From NCBI RefSeq assembly GCF_010614725.1, contig NZ_JAAEHL010000003.1, forward strand, positions 434,001 through 498,000: 64,000 nt of DNA. Reading direction: 5' to 3'. Position 1 is the first letter of the stretch; each line of letters opens with the position of its first letter. Under the pieces are notes generated by a model. The model saw nothing but the letters and a program-made list of their open reading frames with translations, was not told the DNA's origin and did not search any database. The position numbers and the translations under genes are program-made. This document shows positions 17,250 to 26,069 of this stretch, piece by piece. The stretch comes from Flavobacterium ajazii (GTDB lineage Bacteria > Bacteroidota > Bacteroidia > Flavobacteriales > Flavobacteriaceae).

Positions 17250-17860
17250 TATTTTATTTGAATTCTAAATAATTTTTTATCCTCTAAAAACCCTTCCAAA
17301 ACATCATTTGGACAAACAGCAGCAACTCCTGCAGGTGTTCCTGTAAAAATAATATCACCAATTTTTAATGTAAAATATTGCGACACATAAGCAACGAGTT
17401 CATCTATTTTCCAAAGCATTAGTGCTGTATTACCTTTTTGAACAGTCTGTCCTTTGTTGGTTAGCTCAAAATTAAGATTTTCAACAGAATTAAAAAGAGT
17501 TTTCGGCAAAAAATCCCCTACCACAGCAGATCCGTCAAAAGCTTTTGCTTTTTCCCAAGGCAAGCCTTTCTCTTTTAGCTTTGTTTGTAAATCACGGGCC
17601 GTAAAATCAATACCAACACTTATTTCATCGTAATACTTATGTGCAAATTTAGACTCAATATACTTTCCTACCTTGTTGATTTTTACAATCACCTCAATTT
17701 CATGATGAATATCCTCTGAAAACTCCGGAATCACAAACGGGTGCTGCTTCAACAAAACCGCCGAATCTGGTTTCATAAAAATAACAGGCTCTGCAGGCCT
17801 TTCATTTTTCAATTCCTCGATATGATTGGTATAATTTCTACCGATACAGATGATTTTCAT
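17249..17860 (-). CDS. Fumarylacetoacetate hydrolase (FAH) family protein
   Basis: 203 residues, the short FAHD1/YcgM-like form. It starts MKIICIGRNYTNHIEEL, with VIFMKPDSAVL, the metal-site region HHEIEVIVKI, GIDFTARDLQ, KAFDGSAVVGDF and GDIIFTGTPAGV. The family includes oxaloacetate decarboxylase/tautomerase and acylpyruvate hydrolases; the likely role is small-metabolite repair or aromatic catabolism, but the substrate is not readable. The start follows a poly-A/G stretch. Coupled to the downstream Hpt gene. Confidence 0.92.
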   Translation of the reverse strand: MKIICIGRNYTNHIEELKNERPAEPVIFMKPDSAVLLKQHPFVIPEFSEDIHHEIEVIVKINKVGKYIESKFAHKYYDEISVGIDFTARDLQTKLKEKGLPWEKAKAFDGSAVVGDFLPKTLFNSVENLNFELTNKGQTVQKGNTALMLWKIDELVAYVSQYFTLKIGDIIFTGTPAGVAAVCPNDVLEGFLEDKKLFRIQIK

Positions 17861-17869
17861 TTTTTTTTT

Positions 17870-17946
17870 AAATTACTAAGACACTGAGATGCTAAGTCAT
17901 CAAGAAACTAAAAACCCAGAATCTTAATACTTGACATCTTAGAAAC
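17870..17946. repeat. CTTAG-type simple intergenic repeat
   Basis: The spacer holds degenerate copies of a 10-12 base unit around CTTAG/CTAAG (for example GACTTAGCATCTCAG read on minus). The same words occur in the 55545-55589 spacer (ACCTTAGAAACTTAGCATCT). No gene seen. Confidence 0.45.
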
Positions 17947-18723
17947 CTATTTAGTGTTTAATTTTCTCAATTTAATTCCAGTCAGAACCTTTTTGGTATA
18001 CAAAGGAAAATCCGCATTCTGAATCCAGTTAAAATAGCCCGGTTCCGACTCCATAATTTTTTCAACTTTTGCGCCTTTGTGTTTTCCGAAAGTAAAAATC
18101 TCTTCATTATCTTCATCAAAAGCAATCATTCCTGCAAAATCTGCTATTTTTTTGCGGGTAGTAAATTCAGACAAGACTTTCATATCATTTTCTAATTCCG
18201 GATAACGATCTAACTGGGCTTTTAATATTTCATAGGTCGCCATAGTGTCTGCCTCAGCCGAATGAGCATTTTCAAGACTTTTTCCACAATAAAACTTTAG
18301 CGCTGCACTCAAAGTACGCTCTTCCATTTTATGAAAAATAGTCTGCACATCTACAGATACCTTATTTTTCATATCAAAATCTACTCCGGCACGAAGCAAT
18401 TCTTCTGCCAGCAACGGAATATCAAACCGATCCGAATTAAACCCTCCCAGATCACTGTCTTTTATCATATTATGAATATGTGGCGCCAGTTCCGCAAAAG
18501 TAGGTTCGTTGGCTACTTTTTCATCCGTTATACCGTGAACTGCCGTTGTTTGTGGAGGAATTGGGATTGTTGGATTAACCAGCCATGTTTTGCTTTCTTT
18601 ATTTCCATTAGGAAAAACTTTAAATATCGAAATTTCCACGATTCGATCCTTTCCGATATCAATTCCCGTTGTTTCAAGATCAAAAAAGCAAATTGGTTTG
18701 TTCAGTTTTAATTCCATCTCCAT
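17947..18723 (-). CDS. DnaQ-type 3'-5' exonuclease
   Basis: 258 residues. The N-terminal DEDDh nuclease domain has FFDLETTGID (Asp15, Glu17), GGFNSDRFDIPLL (Asp101) and ENAHSAEADT (His154, Asp159), so all five catalytic residues are present. The C-terminus (about 205-245) has FTFGKHKGAKVEKIMESEPGY, a small DUF3820-like module seen fused to such exonucleases. It probably trims DNA or RNA 3' ends in repair or proofreading. The start is MEMEL; the second Met (18717) is also possible. Promoter elements lie just upstream. Confidence 0.92.
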   Translation of the reverse strand: MEMELKLNKPICFFDLETTGIDIGKDRIVEISIFKVFPNGNKESKTWLVNPTIPIPPQTTAVHGITDEKVANEPTFAELAPHIHNMIKDSDLGGFNSDRFDIPLLAEELLRAGVDFDMKNKVSVDVQTIFHKMEERTLSAALKFYCGKSLENAHSAEADTMATYEILKAQLDRYPELENDMKVLSEFTTRKKIADFAGMIAFDEDNEEIFTFGKHKGAKVEKIMESEPGYFNWIQNADFPLYTKKVLTGIKLRKLNTK

Positions 18724-18735
18724 TTTTTAAGTTTA

Positions 18736-18768
18736 CAAATGTAATTTTTAAAGCCGAAATATCACAAA
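18736..18768 (-). promoter_or_regulatory. Promoter of the exonuclease gene
   Basis: On the minus strand TTTG (plus 18765-18768) is followed after 21 bases by TACATTTG (plus 18736-18743), close to the Bacteroidota -33/-7 consensus. It ends 12 bases before the start codon. Confidence 0.5.
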
Positions 18769-18821
18769 TTTATTAAGGCAAACGAATGTTAAAATTATTT
18801 TTTATGAATAAGCATTTATGA

Positions 18822-18859
18822 AAAAAAATCCGGCAAAATTTTAAAATTTTGCCGGATTT
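18822..18859 (-). terminator. Terminator of the E2 acyltransferase gene
   Basis: A perfect palindrome with 17-base arms, AAATCCGGCAAAATTTT and its complement, lies at 18826-18859. On the minus strand it is followed by eight T. It lies about 20 bases past the E2 stop. Confidence 0.9.
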
Positions 18860-18879
18860 AATGCTATAATTATATAATT

Positions 18880-20202
18880 TTAGAAATCCCTGTCAGCATC
18901 AAAAGCCTCCAGATACTCTGCTACCCTCTTTACAAAACTGCCTCCCAGAGCACCATCTACAACTCTATGATCATAAGAATGCGACAAAAACATTTTTTGA
19001 CGGATTCCGATAAAATCACCTTCTGGAGTCTCAATAACTGCAGGCACTTTACGAATTGCACCTAATGCAAGAATACCAACTTGTGGCTGATTGATGATCG
19101 GAGTACCAAAAACACTTCCAAAAGTCCCCACGTTTGTCACCGTATAAGTTCCTCCCTGCGTATCATCAGGTTTTAATTTTCCGGCTTTTGCACGGTTCCC
19201 TAAATCGTTAACCGCTTTTGCCATACCTACAAGATTTAACTGATCTGCATTTTTAATTACCGGAACAATTAAATTTCCGTTTGGCAAAGCAGCGGCCATT
19301 CCTAAGTTGATATTTTTTCTTTTGATAATATAATCACCTTCAACCGAAATATTGATTCCAGGAAAATCCTTTATAGCTTTTGCAACCGCTTCCATAAAAA
19401 TTGGAGTAAAAGTCAGTTTTTCTCCTTCTCTTTTTTCAAAAGCCATTTTAACTTTATCTCTCCATTTTACAATGTTTGTCACATCCACTTCTATAAACGA
19501 CTGCACGTGAGCCGAAGTCTGCACAGAAGCCACCATATAACCCGAAATCAGCTTGCGCATCCTGTCCATCTCAACAATTTCGTCTTCTCCGTTTACAGAA
19601 ACCGGAACTGCCTGAGTACTTTTTTGAATTACCGGTTCTGCCGTTTTTTGAGAAATAACGACTTTTTCCTCAGTAACTTGTGATTTACGGTCTTCAATAT
19701 ATTTTAGAATATCATCTTTTGTAACACGTCCATCTTTTCCTGATCCTGAAATACTTTCCAATTCCTCAATAGAAATTCCTTCTTCTTTTGCTATATTTTT
19801 TACTAATGGAGAAAAGAATTTTTCTGAACCTGAAAAATCCTGAAGAAACGAAACAGATTCTTTTACCATCTCAATTTCTTTTTCAATATCAGGAGCTTCA
19901 ACAGGAATTACAGTTTCATGTACGGATTTTATTTCAGATGAATTACTTTCTGACGAATCGCCTTCTGTTTCAATAATTGCTATAGTTTGTCCGACCTGAA
20001 CCAAATCATCTTTGCCAAATAATTGTTCAACCAAAATTCCCGACACTTCGCTTGGTACTTCACTATCAACCTTATCAGTTGCAATTTCAAGTACCGCTTC
20101 ATCAGCTTCAATTTTGTCTCCAACTTCTTTCAACCAGTTTGTTACGGTTGCTTCAGCTACACTTTCTCCCATTTTTGGAAGTTTCAATTCAAATCTTGCC
20201 AT
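18880..20202 (-). CDS. 2-oxoacid dehydrogenase E2 (dihydrolipoamide acyltransferase)
   Basis: 440 residues. Domain order is one lipoyl domain (residues 1-80, lipoylated Lys44 in EIATDKVDSEV), a peripheral E3/E1-binding domain (about 130-168, FFSPLVKNIAKEEGI and GSGKDGRVTKDDIL), and the catalytic domain (about 205-440) with HRVVDG (His412, Asp416). It moves acyl groups to CoA in a pyruvate, branched-chain or 2-oxoglutarate dehydrogenase complex; the N-terminus MARFELKLPKMGESVAEATV is most like branched-chain-type E2. No E1 or E3 gene is adjacent, so the complex partners are elsewhere. Confidence 0.92.
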   Translation of the reverse strand: MARFELKLPKMGESVAEATVTNWLKEVGDKIEADEAVLEIATDKVDSEVPSEVSGILVEQLFGKDDLVQVGQTIAIIETEGDSSESNSSEIKSVHETVIPVEAPDIEKEIEMVKESVSFLQDFSGSEKFFSPLVKNIAKEEGISIEELESISGSGKDGRVTKDDILKYIEDRKSQVTEEKVVISQKTAEPVIQKSTQAVPVSVNGEDEIVEMDRMRKLISGYMVASVQTSAHVQSFIEVDVTNIVKWRDKVKMAFEKREGEKLTFTPIFMEAVAKAIKDFPGINISVEGDYIIKRKNINLGMAAALPNGNLIVPVIKNADQLNLVGMAKAVNDLGNRAKAGKLKPDDTQGGTYTVTNVGTFGSVFGTPIINQPQVGILALGAIRKVPAVIETPEGDFIGIRQKMFLSHSYDHRVVDGALGGSFVKRVAEYLEAFDADRDF

Positions 20203-20285
20203 ATTATTAACCTAAAAGGTGATTTTGATTTTCAGATTGCGAAATTACCGAATATTTTAAACATAAATTACACAAAATACAATTT

Positions 20286-21449
20286 TTACTCAATTTTTAT
20301 TACTTCACCCCGTTCATTTTTAGAATTGCTTCCAATAATAAAATTGGCCTTTTTTGGTAAAATTTTAAAAGTAACACTCTTATGTTTAACAGTTTCTAAG
20401 ATTTCTATACATTTTTTAAAAGAAATATACTGATTATCCAAAATAACTTCGACTCTTCTCCCCTCTGAAACGAGGGACGAATTTACCATTTTTTCCTTTT
20501 TGAAATCGATAAAAGTGATTTTATTTTTCAAAACAGAAGACAACTGACTGCACCTATTTTCATCAGAAGAAAAGAAAATATAGCTTTCCGGCAACAGATT
20601 TGGTTTGGATTTTCCCTGAAACATTTTTACAAACGAAAAAAGAAAAATTCCTATTTTGATAAAAACCGAAAAAAACAAGGATTTCCTGAAATGCTTCTGA
20701 TAAAAAAACTCCATTGCTTCCTGAAATCTTTTCATATACTTTTGATCCTTTATTGTACTTTCACCTTTATAATGTATGACAGAAGTTTCATGAAAATAAT
20801 AATTGTTTCTTTTCTTTTGCAAAACAGAATAAGATAAATCTATATCATCGGCATACATAAAGCAATCTTCATCAAAACCTCCGGTTTCTAAATACAATTC
20901 ACGTTCCATTACCATAAAAGCCCCTACTAAAATATCAACTTTTCCTGTCTGATTTTCTGAAAGATGCTGAGCATAGTACTGATTAAAAAGCTTTTGATTT
21001 GGAAAAATTTTATACAATCCAAAAATCTTTGTGAAAGCGACCCAGGGCGTTGGAGTTCCACGTTTACTTTCAGGCAGAAAATTCCCTGTTCCGTCAATAA
21101 GTTTACAGCTAACAATTCCGAGATCTACTTTTTTTTCGGCGAAAGCCAAAATTTTAACAAAAGTATCTTCTGCAACCACTGTATCCGGATTTAGAATACA
21201 AATATATTTTCCTTTAGCATGAGCTACCCCAATATTGTTTCCCCTTGGAAATCCTGAATTTTCTTTGTTCTCAATTAGCGTTACCTCCGGAAATCTACTT
21301 TTCATCATTAAACAACTATCATCATCCGAATTATTATCGACTACAATAATTTCCCCATCAATTGCAAAAAGTGCTTCCTGAACACTTAATACGCATTGTT
21401 CCAAAAAATAGCGTACATTATAATTAAGAATAATAACTGATAATTGCAT
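20286..21449 (-). CDS. Glycosyltransferase family 2 with C-terminal extension
   Basis: 387 residues. The GT2 domain starts MQLSVIILNYNVRYFLEQCV, with IIVVDNNSDDDS and the metal-site region ICILNPDTVV, then MYADDIDLSY and HYKGEST, as in WbbL-like rhamnosyltransferases. A single hydrophobic stretch (about residues 250-275) suggests membrane attachment. The last 100 residues (LPESYIFFSSDENRCSQLSS onward) look like an extra domain I do not recognise. It lies 30 bases after the barrel protein gene and borders the polysaccharide region. Confidence 0.88.
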   Translation of the reverse strand: MQLSVIILNYNVRYFLEQCVLSVQEALFAIDGEIIVVDNNSDDDSCLMMKSRFPEVTLIENKENSGFPRGNNIGVAHAKGKYICILNPDTVVAEDTFVKILAFAEKKVDLGIVSCKLIDGTGNFLPESKRGTPTPWVAFTKIFGLYKIFPNQKLFNQYYAQHLSENQTGKVDILVGAFMVMERELYLETGGFDEDCFMYADDIDLSYSVLQKKRNNYYFHETSVIHYKGESTIKDQKYMKRFQEAMEFFYQKHFRKSLFFSVFIKIGIFLFSFVKMFQGKSKPNLLPESYIFFSSDENRCSQLSSVLKNKITFIDFKKEKMVNSSLVSEGRRVEVILDNQYISFKKCIEILETVKHKSVTFKILPKKANFIIGSNSKNERGEVIKIE

Positions 21450-21479
21450 AAAAAAATTAAGTTGAAATATTGGGGAAAG

Positions 21480-22664
21480 TTAAAAATTTTCAACTAAACC
21501 CAAACGTAAAGACCAGTCGTTTTTACTAACTCCATAATCCAATGCCAGATTACTGTTATTTTTTTTATTCCATTTAACCCGAAGGCCGGTTCCCACAGCC
21601 GGGTTCCATTGATGAAACTGATACGTTTCGAACTTTGAAACCGATGAAATATTAGAAAAAAACACAGCTCCGAAAAAACCATTTTTAGAAATATCTGTTC
21701 TGTATTCCGTTTCAAAATAAATAAGGGCATTGCTCCTAAATCTGTTTCTTGTAAATCCCCTTCCTGTTCTTCCGTCACGATCCCAACCAATACTTGGCAG
21801 ATCCAGATAATGAGGTTTCCCTGAAAAAGTTGACCAATAAAATGCGCGATAAGCTAAAATTTCATGTCTGATTTTACTAAAAGAATGATATTTTCTCGCA
21901 TCAAGATAAATAGATTTCCACTTCTTATTTTCTACTCCACTGGTATTAAGTCTAAAATCGGCTTCAATATAAGCTCCCTGTTCCGGATTAATTATATTCT
22001 TTCTGGAATCATACAAAGCCTGTACTGCAAAGCCAAAAGAACTGGCATCGGTAAAATCACCATTCATATATTTTGAATAATCCGTTTCTGTATCAATATA
22101 AGATTCTTCGCTAATATTTTGATAATTATCGTATAAGAAGCCTAGTCCCATTTGAAAATTTCCTTTTACTTTTCTTGTGATAAACTGATAAAAACGCCAT
22201 TGCTCATAATTTAATGTGGACATTTCATCTTTTGTTGAGTGATTACCAAGTCCGTATGTAGGCTGCGGATAAATCAAAAACCGATAATCCCCGATAAAAC
22301 TCCATTCATTATCTTTAGTATAAACATAGGACTGAATTGGAAAAACATACTGATTGGTAAAACTAAAGTAAGGAGTAAAAGAAACCTGCGACATCTTTGT
22401 CGTTTCTGAATCTCCTAAATAAAAAGTCGTTAGAAACGAAATCACCAACCCTGAGCTGGAACTAACATTCACAGGTGCAGGCAATAAAGAAAACGCAATT
22501 TTTTTATCCCTGTTTTTTTTCAGGGTGTCATTCTTGTTAAATATTTTATAAACTACATCGAGAATATCTTTTTCTTTATAGGAGAGTGTATCTTTCTGAG
22601 CATGACAAACCGGCATTAAAAAGAGTAAAATCCAGATTTTGTAAAATTTATAAATTGACACCAT
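21480..22664 (-). CDS. Omp85/BamA-like outer-membrane beta-barrel protein
   Basis: 394 residues. A signal peptide (MVSIYKFYKIWILLFLMPVCHA) is followed by a short linker and a barrel rich in alternating aromatic strands. DGRTGRGFTRNRFRSNALIY (about residues 295-315) resembles the conserved [V/I]RG-[F/Y]-containing loop of surface antigen (D15/Omp85) domains, and the protein ends in a terminal Phe (GLVENF). No POTRA domain is visible; the sequence before the barrel is only about 60 residues. Function in export or adhesion is unknown. Confidence 0.8.
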   Translation of the reverse strand: MVSIYKFYKIWILLFLMPVCHAQKDTLSYKEKDILDVVYKIFNKNDTLKKNRDKKIAFSLLPAPVNVSSSSGLVISFLTTFYLGDSETTKMSQVSFTPYFSFTNQYVFPIQSYVYTKDNEWSFIGDYRFLIYPQPTYGLGNHSTKDEMSTLNYEQWRFYQFITRKVKGNFQMGLGFLYDNYQNISEESYIDTETDYSKYMNGDFTDASSFGFAVQALYDSRKNIINPEQGAYIEADFRLNTSGVENKKWKSIYLDARKYHSFSKIRHEILAYRAFYWSTFSGKPHYLDLPSIGWDRDGRTGRGFTRNRFRSNALIYFETEYRTDISKNGFFGAVFFSNISSVSKFETYQFHQWNPAVGTGLRVKWNKKNNSNLALDYGVSKNDWSLRLGLVENF

Positions 22665-22688
22665 ATTTATCTATAAAAATTATTCTTA

Positions 22689-22696
22689 CAAATTTA
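22689..22696 (-). promoter_or_regulatory. Promoter -7 element of the Omp85-like gene
   Basis: Reads TAAATTTG on minus, matching TAnnTTTG, 24 bases before the ATG. No TTG at the right distance. Confidence 0.45.
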
Positions 22697-22842
22697 GAAT
22701 ATTAAAAAATCATAACTCACTAATTATCAAACAATAAAACAAATAATTTTTAAATTACTATTTTAACTAAAACCGAATTTTATTCCTTTAAAATGAATAA
22801 TCAAATCTTTTACAGTTGTAGCCACATCTCTCTGATTTTTTC

Positions 22843-22850
22843 TATTTTTG
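22843..22850 (+). promoter_or_regulatory. Promoter -7 element directly before the tyrosine phosphatase gene
   Basis: TATTTTTG lies only 4 bases before the ATG at 22855. If used, the transcript would start at about the first codon and be leaderless. A TTG at 22816-22818 is 24 bases upstream, somewhat far. Confidence 0.4.
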
Positions 22851-22854
22851 CCCT

Positions 22855-23592
22855 ATGTTATCATTCTTAAAACAAAAGCCTTATTTAAAGGATCTCCTAT
22901 CAGGCGGCTATATCGATATCCATTCGCATTTATTGCCCGGAATTGATGATGGTGCAAAAACAATATCTGAAACTAAAAGATTAATAAAATCATTGGAAAC
23001 GATTGGGGTTTCACAATTCATAACTACACCTCATATCAGCCATTATATTTGGAATAACTCCCCACAGGCAATTCAGGATAATCATACCGAGACAAGTAAA
23101 CTGTTAACCGAAAGCAACATTACAAAACCTTTCCTCGCAGCGGCAGAATACTTCATGGACGATTGGTTTGAAAAACACTTCAAAGATGAAAAGCTTCTTA
23201 CCTTAAAAGACAATTATGTATTAGTAGAGATGTCGTACATGAATGCTCCGGTCCAATTGTATAAAATTTTATTTGATTTACAGGTGGCAGGATATATTCC
23301 TGTTTTAGCACATCCGGAACGTTATTTGTTTTACCACAAAAACATTACTGAGTACGATAAATTAAAAAAGGCAGGCTGTTTATTTCAATTAAACTTATTG
23401 GCTGTTGTAGGCTATTATGGGGAAGAAGTAACTAAAATTGCCGAACAGTTATTAAAGAAAGGAATGTATGATTTTGTAGGCACCGATGTACATCACGACA
23501 ATCACATAGCAGCGTTTGAACAAAGGATAAAATTAAAAGATTCTGAAGGCTTAAAAAAAATCATATCTAACAATCAGTTTTTTAAATTTTAA
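22855..23592 (+). CDS. PHP-type tyrosine-protein phosphatase (YwqE/CpsB-like)
   Basis: 245 residues. PHP-domain metal ligands are visible: GYIDIHSHLLPGIDDGA (His23, His25), FITTPHIS, the AEYFMDD acidic patch, LAHPERY and GTDVHHDNH. Such phosphatases remove phosphate from Wzc-type tyrosine kinases and so control capsule export. It is encoded convergently with the wzc-like gene at 23667-26057, separated by a two-way terminator, which supports that pairing. Confidence 0.93.
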   Translation: MLSFLKQKPYLKDLLSGGYIDIHSHLLPGIDDGAKTISETKRLIKSLETIGVSQFITTPHISHYIWNNSPQAIQDNHTETSKLLTESNITKPFLAAAEYFMDDWFEKHFKDEKLLTLKDNYVLVEMSYMNAPVQLYKILFDLQVAGYIPVLAHPERYLFYHKNITEYDKLKKAGCLFQLNLLAVVGYYGEEVTKIAEQLLKKGMYDFVGTDVHHDNHIAAFEQRIKLKDSEGLKKIISNNQFFKF

Positions 23593-23608
23593 AATAAATC
23601 TTCAAATC

Positions 23609-23657
23609 GTTTCATAAAAAAAAGGTTCAAATAATTTGAACCTTTTTTTTATGAAAC
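23609..23657. terminator. Bidirectional terminator with 23-base perfect arms
   Basis: Left arm 23609-23631 (GTTTCAT, eight A, GGTTCAAA), loop TAA, right arm 23635-23657 exactly complementary. The A8/T8 tracts inside the arms serve as U-tracts in either direction, ending both the phosphatase and wzc transcripts. Confidence 0.93.
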
Positions 23658-23666
23658 ATATCCTTA

Positions 23667-26057
23667 TTAACTTATGTCTTTGATTTTCTTATACCATATT
23701 TTTTTCTCTCTTTTCACCCCGTATCCATAGCCATAGCCATAACCTTTGGTTGAATCTGTATCATTAAGAACCAGGCACATATTTGGCAATTTCTTTTCCT
23801 TATAAAAAGTATTTGCAATAGATATCATTCTCTTTTCAAGAACATTTGCACGCATTACATAAACAAAAGTATCTGCTTTTTTAGCTATTAGTAATGTATC
23901 AGCTACCAAACTTACAGGAGCTGTATCTACAATAATATAATCGTATTCTTTTTTTAATGTTTCAAAAAGACTATCAACTTTTTTGCCCATCAACAATTCA
24001 ACAGGATTTGGCGGTATTACACCTGATGGCAATATGTAGAAATTTTCATAATCATCATGTTTAACAATATATTTGCTAAGGTCAGTCTCGTTTGAAGACA
24101 AATAATTAGTTAATCCAAAATTCGGTACTGAAAAATAGTCCGAAAATTTCGGATTTCTAATATCCATACCTACCAGTAAAACTTTTCTGCCAGACAAAGC
24201 AAATGTCGCAGCAAGATTTACAGAAACCAACGTTTTACCTTCTGCGGGAAATGTAGAAGTTACAAAAATGGTCTTAGCAATGCCCTCAGGAACATTTGTC
24301 AGCATAAACTCAAGATTGGTCCTAACAATCCTAATAGCCTCAGCCGAACTGGTCCTGCTTTCTGCCTTGATCAATTCATTGGTATTATCTGAAGTCGGAA
24401 TATCACCAATAAAAGGAATCTGGGTTTTGCCCTCAAGATCTAATCGGCTTTTGATTTTGGTGTCGAGTAAATCATATCCATATATAATACCAAAAGGAAT
24501 TAACAAACCTATTAACAAGCCGGCAAGATAAATAACTTTTTTCTTTGGACTAACCGGAATTTTATTGGCTTTTGCTGCGTCTATAATACGAGCATTGGGT
24601 TCAGTAGCCGCTAATGAAATGGCTGTTTCTTCACGTTTCTGCAACAAATACAAGTACAGTTCTTCTTTTACTTTTTGTTGTCTGGCAATTACCCTGAACT
24701 GGCGCTCCTGTACCGGTATTTTGCCAATTTTACTATTCAGGATACTTTCCTGACTTTTTAAATCCCGGTTTTGAATTTGCAAATTAGACTGCATCCTTTT
24801 CAGACTTGTAGCCACATTTGCCTTTAATGCAGAAATCTGCTGGTCTAATTTTATAACAGAAGGGTTTTCAGTCGTAGCCGATTTTAGAATTCGATTACGG
24901 TCTAAAACTAACTGATTATAGGATGTAATTAATCCACCCGCTTCTCCGGTTTCTGTTATAATATTGGTTGGCAACAAATCTGAATTGGTGCTTTTTTTAA
25001 TAAAATCAAGTAATGACGAAACTACATTCAGTTGTATTTCAGTTTCTACCCCTTTTTTATCGTATTCATTTGAACCTTCAATAAAAAGTTTAGCCTCTGA
25101 TTCGATATCTGTCAGTCTGTTTGATTTTTTAAAACTTTCCACATCCTGCTCTACACCGTCTAATTCCTGAGTTATCAACGTTAAACGTTCAGAGATAAAT
25201 TTAGAAGTATTTTCAGAAATAAAATTTTTATCCTCAGCTGCATTTTCATTATAAATCTGAATCATATTATCCAGAAAGTCCTCAGCTCTTTTCTGAACGG
25301 GGTCAGTCATAGATACGGTAACCACACTGCTTGTTTTGCTAACAGGTTCAACTTTTACTCTTCCTCTAAAACTTGCTGTAATATTCTCAATTGGACTGAT
25401 TATAATTCGAATAAACTTATCTTTTCCAACACTGTTTTTATTATAAAATGCGGTTTTCCCGATAACCAGTGTTCCGATACGGGTAGCTATTTTTTCATTA
25501 AACTTAAATTGTTTTTTTGTTGTTAAAATAACATTTTCACCCCCTTTTTTTTCAATTAATTCATTTTCTAAAGAAAATAAATCATTAGACAACAAATCTA
25601 ATTTTAAAACCACATTTGCTTCATCAAATAATTCTGTCTCATTCAAAAAATAAACGTTCACAGGGCTTCCCCCATATATATCTCTATCTACAACATTACC
25701 TTCTACCTGCAAATTAATATTTAAATTAAGCTTTTTCACAGTTGATTCAACTAAAGTCCTTGACTTTAAAACCTCTATCTCGTTATCCAAATTATTGACA
25801 GAGCCACCGCCTAATCCTAAGTCTGAAAAAGCAGATAATTCAGAAAGCATCCCTCCTTTATTCTCATCTTTTACCAATATAGAAGTACTGGCTTCATAAC
25901 TAGGTGAAGTGTATCGCAAATACAAAACTGCTAACACCAAACAAAGAAAAATGCTTAAAACAAACCATTTCCAGTGGATTAAATATTTATCCAGTTGTTC
26001 ACGAAGATTTACATCATTAATTTCATCTTCTATAACTTCATTATAAAAATCTTGCAT
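23667..26057 (-). CDS. Wzc-like polysaccharide co-polymerase and tyrosine autokinase
   Basis: 796 residues. An N-terminal Wzz-type chain-length domain lies between two membrane helices (about residues 30-50 and 500-520) with a large coiled-coil periplasmic part. The cytoplasmic BY-kinase has Walker A-like TFPAEGKT (about residue 603), VLLVGMDIRNP (Walker A') and YDYIIVDTAP (Walker B). The C-terminus has a Tyr cluster YGYGYGYG near residue 775, the autophosphorylation site. It controls polymer length and export with Wza. It is downstream of wza by 12 bases and faces its likely phosphatase. Confidence 0.95.
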   Translation of the reverse strand: MQDFYNEVIEDEINDVNLREQLDKYLIHWKWFVLSIFLCLVLAVLYLRYTSPSYEASTSILVKDENKGGMLSELSAFSDLGLGGGSVNNLDNEIEVLKSRTLVESTVKKLNLNINLQVEGNVVDRDIYGGSPVNVYFLNETELFDEANVVLKLDLLSNDLFSLENELIEKKGGENVILTTKKQFKFNEKIATRIGTLVIGKTAFYNKNSVGKDKFIRIIISPIENITASFRGRVKVEPVSKTSSVVTVSMTDPVQKRAEDFLDNMIQIYNENAAEDKNFISENTSKFISERLTLITQELDGVEQDVESFKKSNRLTDIESEAKLFIEGSNEYDKKGVETEIQLNVVSSLLDFIKKSTNSDLLPTNIITETGEAGGLITSYNQLVLDRNRILKSATTENPSVIKLDQQISALKANVATSLKRMQSNLQIQNRDLKSQESILNSKIGKIPVQERQFRVIARQQKVKEELYLYLLQKREETAISLAATEPNARIIDAAKANKIPVSPKKKVIYLAGLLIGLLIPFGIIYGYDLLDTKIKSRLDLEGKTQIPFIGDIPTSDNTNELIKAESRTSSAEAIRIVRTNLEFMLTNVPEGIAKTIFVTSTFPAEGKTLVSVNLAATFALSGRKVLLVGMDIRNPKFSDYFSVPNFGLTNYLSSNETDLSKYIVKHDDYENFYILPSGVIPPNPVELLMGKKVDSLFETLKKEYDYIIVDTAPVSLVADTLLIAKKADTFVYVMRANVLEKRMISIANTFYKEKKLPNMCLVLNDTDSTKGYGYGYGYGVKREKKIWYKKIKDIS

Positions 26058-26069
26058 TTGTCTGTATTT

